A stretch of DNA of 64,000 nucleotides, taken from assembly GCA_022316685.1 (NCBI GenBank), contig JAKJHU010000066.1, positions 2,273,140 to 2,337,139 of the forward strand, written 5' to 3'. Source of the stretch: Progne subis subis. Lineage: Eukaryota > Chordata > Aves > Passeriformes > Hirundinidae. The position numbers were made by a program, and so were the translations under genes. Positions 45,246 through 57,180 of this stretch are shown one piece after another. The stretch's first letter is position 1. Each line of letters begins with the position of its first letter. The notes beneath the pieces were generated by a model, which saw nothing but the letters and a program-made list of their open reading frames with translations, was not told the DNA's origin and made no database searches.

Positions 45246-48200
45246 AACAGGTTTTTTGACCCAATTTGAGACCACCTCAAAGTCCAGCATGCCTGGCCAA
45301 CATCACTAGCAACAAAAGAATTATGTGCTTCTTTAAAAATTAGCATGGCAGAGCATGATGGGATTCTTTGCCTGAGACTGACTATTTTTTGTTTGCTTGT
45401 TTTTAAAAGGGCCCTGAGCAACGAGTCCCATTCTGCAGTGTGAGTCATCCGCATGCATGGGGCTGGTGAAATGACTTACAGTTACTTGCCTTCTTCAGTT
45501 TTATGTGCTCCATTATGTTGGCATTATTCCTCAGCCAAGTAACTCCAGCATTCAAGTTTCTGCATCTTCCAGGTAAGGAAAACACATGGAAAGATATTTA
45601 ACAACCATGGAAAAGAAAGAATTAATAGGTAATACTAGGTAATAACAGGGCCTACTTGTTAAATCATTCCAATTTCTTGATTGTTCAAAAGTATTTCCGC
45701 CTCATCAGATTGTTCACAACTCTACCACACTGGTTTGTCTGAAGGTATGGATATCTCAGGCCATGTGAACGCACATTTAAGAACTAATTCCTCTCCTCAG
45801 AGCTTCAGTGGCTAACTTGGAATTAGGATCATGCCATGGGATATTGCATAACTATTGGCAATAGTTAATGACATTCATCAGATGAAGTAGTTCCAGGACG
45901 TAAACAAAGATAAAGGCATAACAATTGCCCAAGAGGAGGTCTTATATTAATTACCCCCATACAACACAGCCTTATCAAGCTGTAGGTTGGCCTAAAAGCT
46001 ACTTAAGCTCCCATTCGTTGTGTAAGGATGGCACAGTGGGCAGAAATCCACCAGCTGCCTCCTTGGAGGAGAATACCTTCCTCAGGGTCCCTGCCAACAG
46101 AAACATTATGAAGCAGGATTAAAATATGTTTTAATTATTTGCTGAAGGTCAACTTGACAGTGTAGCCATTAAGTATATACATACACATACAGACACACAT
46201 AACTTTATTCCTATAGAATTAAAAACACAAGAAATTGGATATTGCCACACCTGTGTTCTATAAGGATGAAGAGGGAACTTCAAAAGGCTGGTTTGAGTTT
46301 CAGGAAAACACTCCAAGCCTTTGAGGTAAAATTTATCTGCCGTAACTTGGATGTCTTAAAACTAAACAACTAAGTCTGAGCTCGTCACTCCAAGCTCCCT
46401 TTGTGAGGAGAAATGGGCATCTCCAGAGTGTAATTCTTATCCCATCATAGGTGTCTGAGAGAGACTGGATGAACCACTCCCTGGGGGTCTCCATGTGTCT
46501 CTGCCACCTCTGAGGAGAGTCTAGCACAGATTTAGACTTTTAACTTTTTGGTACATAACATTTTGTGAAATTAATTCCACCCTTATATCCTTCTCTCAAG
46601 CTTGGTTCCAGCCCCTTCACAGCCAGCTGGTGTTGACATGGAAAAGGAAGAACAGGGTCAATGAGTACCTGAGGCTTTTCTGCTACTTTTCTCTCACGTA
46701 GCACAGAGTTCAGAGACAAAGTGGCACAAGAATAGGAAGGAAAAGAACAACTTCTTCCTCACAAAAATCAGGAAAAATTTGTGACATTCTGTAATTTAAT
46801 AAATTAGGGACTTGCTGGCAGGATCTTCTCCATCTGATATTTCCTCACTGTACCTCAATTCACAGACCTCTCTTTCAGCAGGTGAGTAATGTCTTCGGCT
46901 CCAGGAAGATCACAGGGCCGGTGAAAGTTGAGTACATACATAAATGTTTTCAGGATCAGGAACATATAAATTAATTAGAATTACATATTTAAATAGCTTT
47001 GTGGATCTTGGCCTTTGTTCCTAACCTTCATCATCTGAGGCCTGAGTCTGCAACCTTCACAGAACACGATTCCAGATGTTCATTTTCCGTTTGGAAAGGC
47101 AATGTTGAGGAGGAAGGGGAGAAGGAAGCAAGACACTTTTACAGTTTTGACTGGACAGTGGGATCATGGTTTTAGTGAAAAGATTTTTAGTTTGTTCCTG
47201 AGATATTTCTATTTTCGTAAAAATGCTGGAAACCTTATTTTATGGGGATAAAAGAGTGCAAAGTATTTTCCAGAGTTGTGAGCTTTGAAAGGAGATGAGG
47301 GTACTCTTTGCATTTCTATGGATTTATTTGCATAAATACACAGAAACTGGGGGGAACACTTGGCAACTTTCAGCCTATTTCTAGTCAAGTTGTTAAGTCA
47401 CTCATGAATCTGCTTTAACTGTAATAAATTTTAACTGTATAGAATTATTTAAACTTTTCATGTAAAGACTATTTCTGTTCTGTTTGCATAGCACTTAGAA
47501 CAAAAAATAATAAAAGCAAGTGCCCAGGCATACACAAAAAAAAAAAAAAATATTTTCTGTGCCCAAATCGATGGAAAGTAGAGAAACCACAATAATTCAC
47601 CCACTTACATCTCACAGAAAACCCTTTTCTCCACATTTCAGAAGAGTTAGGTCTTGCAAAGCATCCCTCTCTGCCATTTTCCTATGTCTCAATTTAAAAT
47701 GATAACTTCAAGGTCAGTGGAAAGCAACAACATAAAAGCACCCGACACAGCCTGTTGGGTTCTTCCTAACACAGCCTGGAATAGTGGGTGGGCTGTTCTC
47801 AGGTGAGAAAAGGCAAGCTGCAAAGCAAATACCTGAGGTGACTTCTCCTTGTTTGATTCTGCTACCCTTAGGGCTGTGTTATTTTGGCTGGGGATATCTG
47901 TTGATCTTACCTCTTAACAGTAATTATGCCAGACAGCTTTTTGGCTTTCAGTTCTGCTCCATAGGTAACATAAATCATACAAATTATTACCACAATGCTA
48001 AACTATAATTACCCACAGACCCTGACATGCTAAAAGGTGTATTAATTTGATAATATAATAAATACATTACTGCATAAAACTATAATTATTACTTCAAAAT
48101 TGACACTTATACCAGCTTGAATTTTTTTTTTTTTTTTTTTCCCAGCAGGCAACTCAAATGTTCATTGACCAATACCAGAAATGCTATTTGAATTCAGTGA

Positions 48201-48330
48201 GACAGACTGAAGTGTAATTTGGTAACTTGTGGGAGGCCTCTCTTAAAGGAAAATGTCACTGGAGTTAGTTTGGGTTTTGGAAGTTACAAATTCCATGAAA
48301 CAATAAATTACTCTGTAGTTCAAGAGGAAA
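45246..48330. other. Unique non-coding stretch
   Basis: No recognised gene or transposon. 46340-46510 has slightly higher GC and a 64-codon minus-strand frame of unknown meaning. Confidence 0.55.
48122..48140 (+). repeat. Poly(T) tract (19 T)
   Basis: Uninterrupted T run followed by CCC. Confidence 0.9.
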
Positions 48331-48333
48331 AAT

Positions 48334-48413
48334 ATATCTGACAAATAGCCCAGGAAATGAGAATAATATCAACATATCTATCAAATAGCCCAGGAAATGG
48401 GGACAATATCAAC
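48334..48413 (+). repeat. Two-copy tandem duplication of 40 bp
   Basis: 48334-48373 and 48374-48413 are directly adjacent 40-base copies sharing AATAGCCCAGGAAATG and AATATCAAC. They match at 35 of 40 positions, so the duplication is not recent. Confidence 0.9.
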
Positions 48414-50515
48414 AAAATACCTAAAATGTCACCACTAGAGAAAATAATTCACATAATAATGTAAACAAACACCCTTATTTATGTTGTTTCAAATGCTGCT
48501 GGGGAGGAAAAAGTGGCTGACACTATAGGAGGAATTTCTACATTTTTTCATTGAAAAATTGACAAACACATCTGTGGGAAAGACCAAGGTCCCAATTCTG
48601 CAACTGTTTGGGTGTGGACAACCCCTGGCACAGCTCCCATGTTTATTTTATTCAATGACTGCCTAATGTAAAATACATAAACAAGCCTGGGAACAGAGGC
48701 CGTAATCCAGACCTGCTCCTGCTCAGCTCAGCAGCCCAACTGCTGCAACTAACTCAGATCCTATTTCCCATTTTCTTTATATTTTGTGGCTTCCACATAG
48801 TCAATATAAACTTTTAGGAAGTGAGTCTTATATGTTCAAGCCTTCTTAAACTCAGGATAAAAATGAGTTCACTTCTTGCTCCTGATTGACCCCTTTAACT
48901 GCTGGTGAATATGCAGGAATCAGTCATACACACCTCTGCTGAGCTATATGGAATTGGTATTTACACACTGAGTGGTTTTTGTGACTGTTGCTCTTTGAGC
49001 TTCTTGCTGTTATTAGGATCTTAAAACGTGTAGCTAAAGGAAATCTTCAAAAGTATTTGTCCCCAAGTTTTCTTTAACAACCTGAACGCCAGTGATTTTC
49101 CAAGCTCTTCCCTCGTGTTTTTCCCCATTTATACTTTGGCTTGAAAAAGGAGGAGAGAGGAAATATCAAAGGAGAAGGGAATATCAAGTTTATTTCAAGT
49201 TTTCATTTCTGGGTGGTATTGCTACTATTTAACTTTATGTATTTACATTTACAGGAGTCGCCATAGGCATTCTCTGTATTCAAAGGACAGCTATAGGCAT
49301 CTCTGGAAGAAATAAATCAGAGGATCTTCCTTCTGCAGGTGTTTCCATTACAAAAAAGTGAGACTATGATGATTAATTCAGTAAGCCTCATCCAAAGTTT
49401 CTAGTTTGTTTTTTTTCATACTGAAGTAGAAATAAAGGTAGTGGAAGAATTTCTCAGAAGGAAGAAGTGAAAACTGGAAGAGATATTACGGGGGAAAAAA
49501 ATGGAATATTAATATAACAAAAGCACCTGAAAATAGTTTTCTTTATTTTCCATGAAAAAAAAAGAAGAAAAAAAAGTAAAAAAAAAATTGTGGAAAAACC
49601 TTAAAACGTCCCCATTAACATTTCTTTTAAGAATATTAAAAAAAAAACCAAAAAACAACAAAACCAAAAACCAAAGAAAAAAACCCAATAAAAATTTATA
49701 GTGGGAAGGTTAGTTTAGTATCAAAAACATTTACCACAGAAGCAGAAAACCTCACTTCAATACCCTTGACTTCTGTCAAGACGGGATTTTTTCTCTACCT
49801 ACTTGCAAGGTATTTCAAAATGTGAGGGACAGTAGGAAGATACCTATTTTGAAGAATATTCATTATGATGTTTGAGACTGTACAAAGGAGTAAAAAGGCC
49901 CTGATTCTCTTTATGCAAATATCTGTGTAACTTCTGTGTAAATAGTCTTAATAAGGTGAGTTCCTGGGTTGCACTTAATTTTCACCTTAAGTGAAAATTA
50001 AGGTTGTGCAACTTTATCATTACCTTTAGTTGCTGCTCCTCCACTGACCAGACTGAATCATGCAAACACATCGCTGGAACTGCTTACAGACACTCTTCAT
50101 CAGGCTTATATATATATGCATGTATTATATAGGGCTTTATTGACATGGTTCTCCTAAAATGCCAGTTAGAAATGTATTAATAGCTTTGGCAAAGCTTCTG
50201 GTGAGTTGTATCATCACTATTTTCAATGAAACATGAGCTGAAAAGCCACCATGTTGATCCTGAGATCTGGGTAGATTTATTGGCCAAAACTGAAAAAAAC
50301 ACTGGAGAAAAAAAAAAGAAAAAAAAGCCATAAAAGCATCTGTAGTTTGTGTATAAATATATATATAGTAAGTATATATGTAGTTTGGTACAGAAGACAT
50401 GGAACAGGCTGTTGCCTAACTTTGAACATATACAAGGACTTAAACCTGGAGTTATAAAGAATGTCTGTGTTAACTTCTTAGGGAACAGCCACTGCATGCT
50501 GGAGCCTGGAGAATC
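48414..50515. other. Unique AT-rich stretch with A-rich tracts
   Basis: A-rich low-complexity blocks occur at 49555-49590 and 49637-49690. The strong palindrome at 49968-50012 is listed separately. Short TA runs lie near 50110 and 50357. No gene is recognised. Confidence 0.55.
49968..50012. repeat. Interrupted palindrome (hairpin), 7 + 11 bp arms
   Basis: GTTGCAC (49968-49974) and TTAATTTTCAC (49975-49985) pair exactly with GTGAAAATTAA (49991-50001) and GTGCAAC (50006-50012). The loop is CTTAA (49986-49990), and GGTT (50002-50005) bulges on the right arm. Eighteen base pairs form a hairpin or small cruciform. Confidence 0.88.
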
Positions 50516-50517
50516 CT

Positions 50518-50910
50518 GGAATCACAGAATCAATTAGGTTAGAAAAAAACCACTAAGAGCCCAATCATTAACCCAGCATTGCCAAGCCCACAATGTCCCC
50601 CAAGTGTCACATCGACTTGTCTTAATCATGGGGATGGTCTCCCAAAGTATTCCCTGGGCACCCTGTTCCAATGCCTGACACTTCTGGTGAAGATATTATT
50701 CCTATTATCTAACATAAACCTCCCCTGGCACTACCTGGGGCCATTTCATTTTGTCTTATGGCTTATTTTTGGGGAGAAGAGCCTGAATTCCCATGTGTCT
50801 ATAGCCTCCTGTAAGGCAGATGTATAGAGCAAGAAATTTTCCCCCGAACCTCTTTCCCTCCAGGCTAAACAAGGTGAATTCTAATAGTTTTTCAAATTGC
50901 AGGACACATG
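50518..50910 (-). mobile_element. CR1 LINE, 3' end fragment (about 390 bp)
   Basis: Tail (GAATCACAGAATCAATTAGG), then reverse CR1 text: 'AACCCAGCATTGCCAAG', 'GTCCCCCAAGTGTCACATCGAC', 'CCCTGTTCCAATGCCTGACAC', 'AACATAAACCTCCCCTGGC', 'GGGGCCATTTCATTTTGTC' and 'TCCCTCCAGGCTAAACAAGG'. Minus strand, tail at the left, end near 50910. Confidence 0.92.
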
Positions 50911-51234
50911 ATTGTGGCTTTTTGACTGAATTTTTTATTCCTTCTGCTCATAGATATTTTTGGTCTCAGCAAATTGCTGGTTTGAATACACATGCTGACA
51001 GTAAATATGATGTTACAGAAAGCCTTAAACATATTTACCTGTCTTAGGTTTTTCCTGTGTAAGTGATTATTGCAATCATTTTGATGAATCATGTAGTTTG
51101 ATAGAAATAAAAGCTTACATACACAACAGGAAGTTCCTTTTACTCTTAGAGCACTTTGGGGGAAGGAGGAAAGAAAATAAAAAGGTAGTTATGATTACTT
51201 AAATCTATCTTTTTAATAGTGTGGTAGAGAGTCA

Positions 51235-51375
51235 GCAATGATGATGTGATTCTTTACTTGCCTATATTGTTAATTATACATTATTAGCTGTTTCACTGTC
51301 TGATAGCTGGCAATTGGTGATATGATTCATAAAGTGCTATTGTTAAGCCAATCTGAAAATCTGTTTGATTTAGGT
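51235..51375. promoter_or_regulatory. Possible regulatory segment, weak
   Basis: A repeat-free patch with TTGTTAATTATACATTATTAG (TAAT sites), CAATTGG and ATTCATAAAG. It resembles homeodomain-site clusters but could equally be AT-rich background. Confidence 0.15.
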
Positions 51376-51448
51376 TAAAAGAAAGGGTGATAGGTCATAA
51401 GAAGTTGAAAAAAAGAGAGAGAGAATAAAGAAAAGACACCGACATAAT

Positions 51449-52238
51449 TTGCGGTTCTATTTTTATATGAACAACAAGGTTTACAGTGAAGAGCTGCTGG
51501 ATACAGTTTCGGTGAGCAAGGATTTTGCAGAGAGATTAGATCAGTTACAAATTGCTAAATCTGATGACTTAGATAAAAATTTAACCAGAGGCTTTGAAAG
51601 AGGTAGAACATGTTTCTGTGGAGAAGTGATTGCCCCGTACTTCCGAGATAGAGCTAATCAGGGAAGGCCGCACTGGCTGTACCCTCAGTAAAAACTCAAC
51701 AGGAAAGAAATTGTTTATTTGAGAATGAAGATGATTTCCAGGCTGAAAACTACGCTTCACTCTCCAAATGCACCCTGTATTTTGGGGAACCCCCAGAAGG
51801 CAGTCCTGCAACTGCATTACAACGTGTTCCCTTACAATGTATCTCTATCTGATCTGTGCTACCAGCTGAATAAACTGAATAAAACAATTGTTCCCTCCTC
51901 CACATTCTTTCTAAGATTCCAAAACCTTTTCCCATTTCCACAGAAAAAACCACCAACTTTAACTAATCACTTAAAAACCCCAAAGAAAACAGATTTTGCC
52001 CAGAGATAGCAAACACTCCCAAGGTTAAACACTCATTCCAGACTGGTTCATATCTGCACTTTATCTGAGCTAGCAAGGGGAATTGAAGCTTCATCCTTCT
52101 TGCTCCAACAGGCACCAGCTCGGGCAGAATAGACCTCATCCTTTCTCTTATGTAAGTCAAAAGTGAGTTATAGATCTGAGCTTCTGCTTCCCAGTAAGGG
52201 CACTGTCCATAAAGGCCCATCTCACAAACAGTTTTCAA
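51449..52238. other. Unexplained low-stop region with open frames on both strands
   Basis: The plus-strand frame at 51449-51691 (80 codons, blocks such as EELLDTVSVSKDFAERLDQLQ) is followed by a minus-strand frame at 51963-52238 (91 codons, blocks such as CPYWEAEAQIYNSLLTYIRERM). Neither comes from a simple repeat, and composition looks more protein-like than elsewhere. I recognise no family. It may be a decayed retrotransposon or retrovirus-derived piece, an exon region or chance. Confidence 0.25.
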
Positions 52239-52804
52239 TTCCTGGTTAGGAACAATTTGTTAAAAATGTAATAGATCCACTAAAAACAACAACAACAACA
52301 ATCAAAGTCAGAAAACAATTCAAACAAATATTTTTCCTTTATCCATTTTAATATCCCTGTAACTCTTAGGGGAAGGAGTTAAGATGAATGTTATATCACA
52401 CTGTTCTCAAAGGGATTTATGTCTTCTCTTATCCCAGATAATGCTCCTAAGGAATGAGATATATCACACTGACCACACAGTTCTCTCATCCATTTCCTCC
52501 CATACCCAGCTCTTCAGTGCAGCAACAACCCTGAAAACAATCTTTTCAGAGAAGACAAGAGAAGTGCTGTGTTTCCAGAACTTCTGTTGCATTAAAATAC
52601 ATGACCTAGAAATGCTTCATGGAAACTGTTAAGACTATTTGCTGCTATTAAGGCAATAGTTTTGTGGGACAAAGATAGGCCTGAGAGCTAGGAATTCCTG
52701 AGTAGTGTCTCCAGCACTGTCTTGACTGTCTATTGCCTACATATCACAGTGATTGTGTGATTTATTTATAAAACATAGATTAGATTAACCCAAACAAGAT
52801 TAAA

Positions 52805-52915
52805 TTAGATAGAACAAGACACTTAAACTCTCACTGACTATTTCCTCATCTGTAAACCAGTGATATCTGTATTTACCTATTACATGGTGACTGTGAGCAT
52901 TACTTAATCTCCCTA
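52805..52915 (+). repeat. Ancient MIR-like SINE remnant
   Basis: 'TATTTCCTCATCTGTAAAC', then 'GTATTTACCTATTACATGG', then 'TGTGAGCATTACTTAATC' follows the order of the MIR 3' half (TTTCCTCATCTGTAAAAT ... TTACCTACCTCAT ... GTGAGGATTAA). Plus strand, decayed. Confidence 0.5.
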
Positions 52916-52929
52916 AAGAATTATCATGA

Positions 52930-55220
52930 TTATCATTAATCTGGAACACACAAAACAAGTCCCGATAAGGATACAACCCTGTGAATCAGCTAAGGTGTAG
53001 TAAAGGTACCAAAGCAATTCTTCTGCTGATCTGATAGTCAAGCATTCTTGATAAAGGTTTTGGGATGGCTTCATTTCATATTAGGCATCTAAAATATAAT
53101 GTTTAATGTAAGATAGCTGTCTAAATTCCCTCTGTAGTCCAAATGTGTGTAGATGGACGTCATGCATTAAATGAGTCAATAATGTCATAATTCTGGGATG
53201 AATCATCTAATGGATTTCTCTTCGTTATCTGTAGAGGGAGCCTGGACAATTAGACAAGATATATTTTAGATAGTTAATGTTATGTGAGACCAAACTGAAG
53301 GATTTAGTAACTTGCTTGAAGGACTACAGCCACATGGTGAGTTCTGCCCACACAGGAGCAGAGTAACAATCAGTGCCAGCTCACTCCCAAATTCTTGTCA
53401 ACCCATTCCTGCATCCTAAAAAATTACCATTCCTTTTGTAGCCCACAAGGCCTCATGATAGCTTTGAAAAGTACAAATTTAAAATTTCTGTAAATTAAGG
53501 TAAAGTATGAAAATGCTATCCTATAGTATAACATGGTCAAATATCTTGTACAAGGAATCCTTCCATTTGGGGACAGGGAAGACAGAGTGGAACAATTTGG
53601 GGTAAATTGTGTTCCCTAGCTGATCTGTACTTTTGGGAATGGGCAGTTGTTCCTGGAAGAAGTCACTGGTGATTCAAAATAATTTCTTCCCTCCAGAATT
53701 TCTTTTCTGCTCCACAAAGGAGTGCAGGTTTCAACCCCAACTTTCAACCCCAACTCTTCTCTTCTGAAGACTAATGCCCTGACTCTCTTGTGAGAACAGC
53801 TTAGGTTTGTTCCAGAGTTAACCTAAGAGCAGAACATCCTCCTTCTGTCAGAAAGAAAGAAGAAACATCTCCCACTTTGGCTCCAGCTCTAAAAGAGAGA
53901 CCAAAGGACATAGAAACAAAGGTAGGGGATGTGAGGCTGCAGTGGGGATGGCATGGAGAGGGGCTGAGAGGAGCCTTACTGCCCAGGCTGAGCCGGAGCT
54001 GGGCTCTGGTTGGTGTCACAAACAGTGCAGTTACACCAGAGCCTGAATTGCTCCTGAGTAGTTTGATTTCACACAAATGCAGAGCTGCAGCATTGTCCTG
54101 GTGCAACTACATCATCTCCCAGGTCTGCTCAAAAGCAAGAAGGAATTTCTACTCCAGAGCACTTTAACAAAGCCTGATCAGGCAGCTGCTGCCCTGATGT
54201 CACGTTTTGTATGTGTGCATGGGGGGCCAGAAGTGAGAAATACCTTCTTAGCAAGAGAGGGGGCTGGAAGAAAACAGTGAATATAAGCAGGTGGGAACAG
54301 GCCAAGATTTACCTCAGCTGCAGAAAGGCTTTTAGGTTACATCTGAAGCTTTTCTGAGTCAAGAGGAAAGCTGCTATTGATGTAAAGCAAAATATGTGGG
54401 TGAGGGTTATATGAATGTTCCTTGTGAAGCAAAAACATAATGCAAAACCCTACATATTTATACATTTATGCAGCAAGAAGCTCTTTAAAAGCCAGTGTTT
54501 CTCTTCTTAAGCACAATGACAAAAAGAGCAATAAGATTAATCAGACTTTTAGAGGTTTTAGAAGCCAAAACATGGCTGGCTTTTAATTTGTTATAATCCT
54601 AAAATAGGGGAAGAAAAAAATCTTTTTTAGCCTAAACTATCTCCTTGTTTTTCTTAGAAAAAGGAAAACTATTTCAGATAAAATAGAAACCACCCTGAAA
54701 ATCCATGTGGAATTTGAAATTAATCCAGACTACCTGTGAGTAAGATGTGCAAGCAAGGGTCTGCCTTCAGTCGTGTCTTGTACTGAACTCAGAATGCTGT
54801 CAGCACTTAATAATGTTAGTAGTATTAGTTCTTTTCACACACTTTTTCACTTCTCAGTGTTGGCTGGGACTGGAAAGAGCAGAGCCTTTCCAAATGGAAA
54901 CAGAGAGCACTAAAAATTACATTTTAAAAACAAAAACAAAAGAAAACCAAACAAACTGAAGCTGTGCTGAAGTTTTCAGTCCTTCAGTCCAACTTAGAAA
55001 ACTCATTAGTGGTAGATAGTTCAGATAAGGTATGAATCCAGATGTTACTGTGTTTATCTTCAGCAAAACTGGGTTCAAAATTTTACTTAAAAAAAGATGG
55101 CTAGGCTCCTAAATCTGAAATTAAACATGTAAGAAAATGCCTTGATGGGTAAGAGCATGAATACATGTAGCTTTTCTTGACCTTAATGAGATGTTCAAGT
55201 TACTTAACACTTTTGAAAAT
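52930..55220. other. Unique non-coding stretch
   Basis: No recognised gene. 53870-54170 is GC-richer and open on both strands for about 100 codons, with no domain I recognise. Confidence 0.5.
53729..53754 (+). repeat. Perfect 13-bp tandem duplication
   Basis: TTTCAACCCCAAC occurs twice with no gap (53729-53741 and 53742-53754), identical. A recent small duplication. Confidence 0.93.
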
Positions 55221-55224
55221 AAGG

Positions 55225-55345
55225 CCACAATTCAGCAAAGCATTTCAACATGTGTTTAACATTAAACACATATTTAATCAGATTAAAGCATGTACTTAAG
55301 CACATTCCTGAACCAGGATCAATTTAAACATGTGCTTATGATCTC
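55225..55345. repeat. Ancient sauropsid interspersed-repeat remnant with palindrome
   Basis: 'AATTCAGCAAAGCATTTCAAC', then TGTGTTTAACATTAAACACA (55251-55270, 9-bp arms around CA), then 'AAAGCATGTACTTAAGCACA'. The wording is close to a repeat common in turtle and crocodile genomes (CAAAGCACTTAAGCATGTGC). I do not know its formal name. The palindrome suggests a DNA-transposon-derived element. Confidence 0.45.
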
Positions 55346-55531
55346 TGCTAAATAAGGTTCTCACTTAAGTTTCTAAATAAGGTTTTGAGGGCCTAAATTT
55401 AGGTTTTTTTGATTTTATATAAACTTCAGTCTGTCTTGAATGAAATAAAAAAATTAAGTGAAAGGGAAAAATTTTAATATCCCTATTTGTTTTGCTAATC
55501 ATGTTTATCAGTGCTTGACAGACACAAGGTT

Positions 55532-55553
55532 AAAAAAAAAAAAAAAAAAAAAA
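55532..55553 (+). repeat. Poly(A) tract (22 A)
   Basis: Uninterrupted A run with no retrocopy visible upstream. Confidence 0.92.
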
Positions 55554-56282
55554 GAGTAATTAAGGAGAAGGAAAATATATATACTGAAGGAAAACCCAGA
55601 TTTTTCACATGCAATCCAATTTTGATTCCTTGGAAATGTTTTATATCAGATATATTTTGACCCAATATTTTCCAAAATTAGAGACCAAAATGAATTTTCA
55701 CTGTGTTTTCTCTTATTTTATCCATAGTGTGTCTATTGCTAATATTGGCGTAAGGAACAAAATAATTACTTCTCTCTCTCTCTATTTAATTTCCCTTCTA
55801 TTTTCCTTTAACTTTTCTTTTTCTTTACTTATTTTTTCTTGTTCTTGTAACAGAACAAGCCACATTCCATCCCTTTCTGTTAACACCCCTGCATACATTT
55901 GAGTTTCCATCAACCTCCTGTCAGTCTACCCGTTGTGCAATTACTTGTGTTAAGACAAAAGCAGTGTTGATGGCCACAATTTTGATTAGGGTAGGACTGA
56001 CTCACTGGGACAGCAGCAATCCAGAGCATGTCCATGCACACGTCTGCATGGATGCGAGGCAGCCAAGGCAGCATACAGACACACAAATAAGATTGAGCAA
56101 GAAGGGTGAATTTGAAGATTGTTAGCAGTTAGACGCATGACATTCAAGCTGGATGGTGGCCAACCCTGCTCCATCCTCTCTGGCATTCCTGCAAGGTCGA
56201 GGGCTGCAGTCCAAGCTGTGGGATAGTCCTTCCTTAAAACTATTCCTTCTTTCTCCCGTTCTCATTGGGAATATATCAAGTC
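55554..56282. other. Unique AT-rich non-coding stretch
   Basis: A short (TC)n run near 55771-55782; otherwise nothing recognised. Confidence 0.6.
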
Positions 56283-56420
56283 CTGACTGCTTCAGAGGCT
56301 GGATGGGGCTCTAAGCAACCTGGTCTAGTAGAAGGTGTCCCTGTCCATGGCAGAAGGGTTGGAATACAACGGTCTTAGAAGTTCCTTCCAAACCAAAACT
56401 ACTCCATGATCTTACGATTT
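56283..56420 (+). mobile_element. CR1 LINE, 3' end fragment
   Basis: Forward CR1: 'GGCTGGATGGGGCTCTAAGC', 'AACCTGGTCTAGTAGAAGGTG', 'GTCCCTGTCCATGGCAGAAGG', 'TTCCTTCCAAACCAAAACTAC', ending with a single degraded tail unit (CCATGATCTTACGAT). Plus strand. Confidence 0.92.
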
Positions 56421-57039
56421 AATAAATGTATGTTTTCACCCTGTTTTCAGTAGGGCCGTATTTGCAGGTAGGTTATCTCTAGATTAAAATTAAGTTTTTT
56501 GGAGAGGAGGTGCTCAGGGTTAAGTGCATTAGCAGGTACGGTTTAATCATTTGCAAGCTGTAAATTCATTTTCTAGCTTATGCCACTTGTGCTCAGATTC
56601 ACAGCCTTGCTTAAACTAGAGCAAATCCCTATGTGGGCACACTAATTTCAGTTTTAGAGTGGCTTATCTAAGTTTATCGTAAACTTGTTCTGAATCAGCT
56701 TATGCCAAACTGGAATAAGCTTAATTTAAAATTGAAATAAAAGGATTAGGATAAACAAAATTGGTGTAAAATCGCACCTTTATTTAAGCCAATACAACTC
56801 TATATGCAGATAAAAACCTAGGACTTGTGTTTATTTTAAAGTGAATGTTAAAGAAAATAGAATACAATAAATAGGGTAAATAATTCCAAACCCTGTTGAG
56901 AGAACATTAGAACAACAAAGAGTTAAAAATGCAATTTGAAAAGAACTATTCTAAAATTGCCTAATCTCCATGGTTCAGAGCCTCTCTCATTCAACCACAT
57001 TAGACAGCAAGACCCTGCAAGCAATTAATACTACTTTTA

Positions 57040-57180
57040 TATAGTAGCACTTTACATTTTCTGTGCTGTAAAGGCATTAACTAATTAATCTTCGTAACAA
57101 CCATCTGAGGTTGAGAAGTGAGGACTAATATCCCTTCCTTAAAGACAGAGAAGATAAAATACCAAGCATGTCAAGGGCTC
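57040..57180 (-). repeat. Ancient MIR-like SINE remnant
   Basis: 'GCACTTTACATTTTCTGTG', 'AACTAATTAATCTTCGTAACAAC', 'CATCTGAGGTTGAGAAGTG' and 'CTTAAAGACAGAGAAG' follow the reverse complement of MIR (GCTTTACATG ... AATCCTCACAACAACC ... TGAGGTAGG ... TACAGATGAGGAAAC). Minus strand, decayed. Confidence 0.5.

Noticed and set aside
45188..45454. 88-codon minus-strand frame
   Set aside because: Part of it overlaps an old MIR-like remnant; no recognisable domain.
53801..54167. Overlapping 96- and 101-codon frames on opposite strands
   Set aside because: The segment is GC-richer, which lengthens open frames on both strands. No domain, splice site or homology is recognised.
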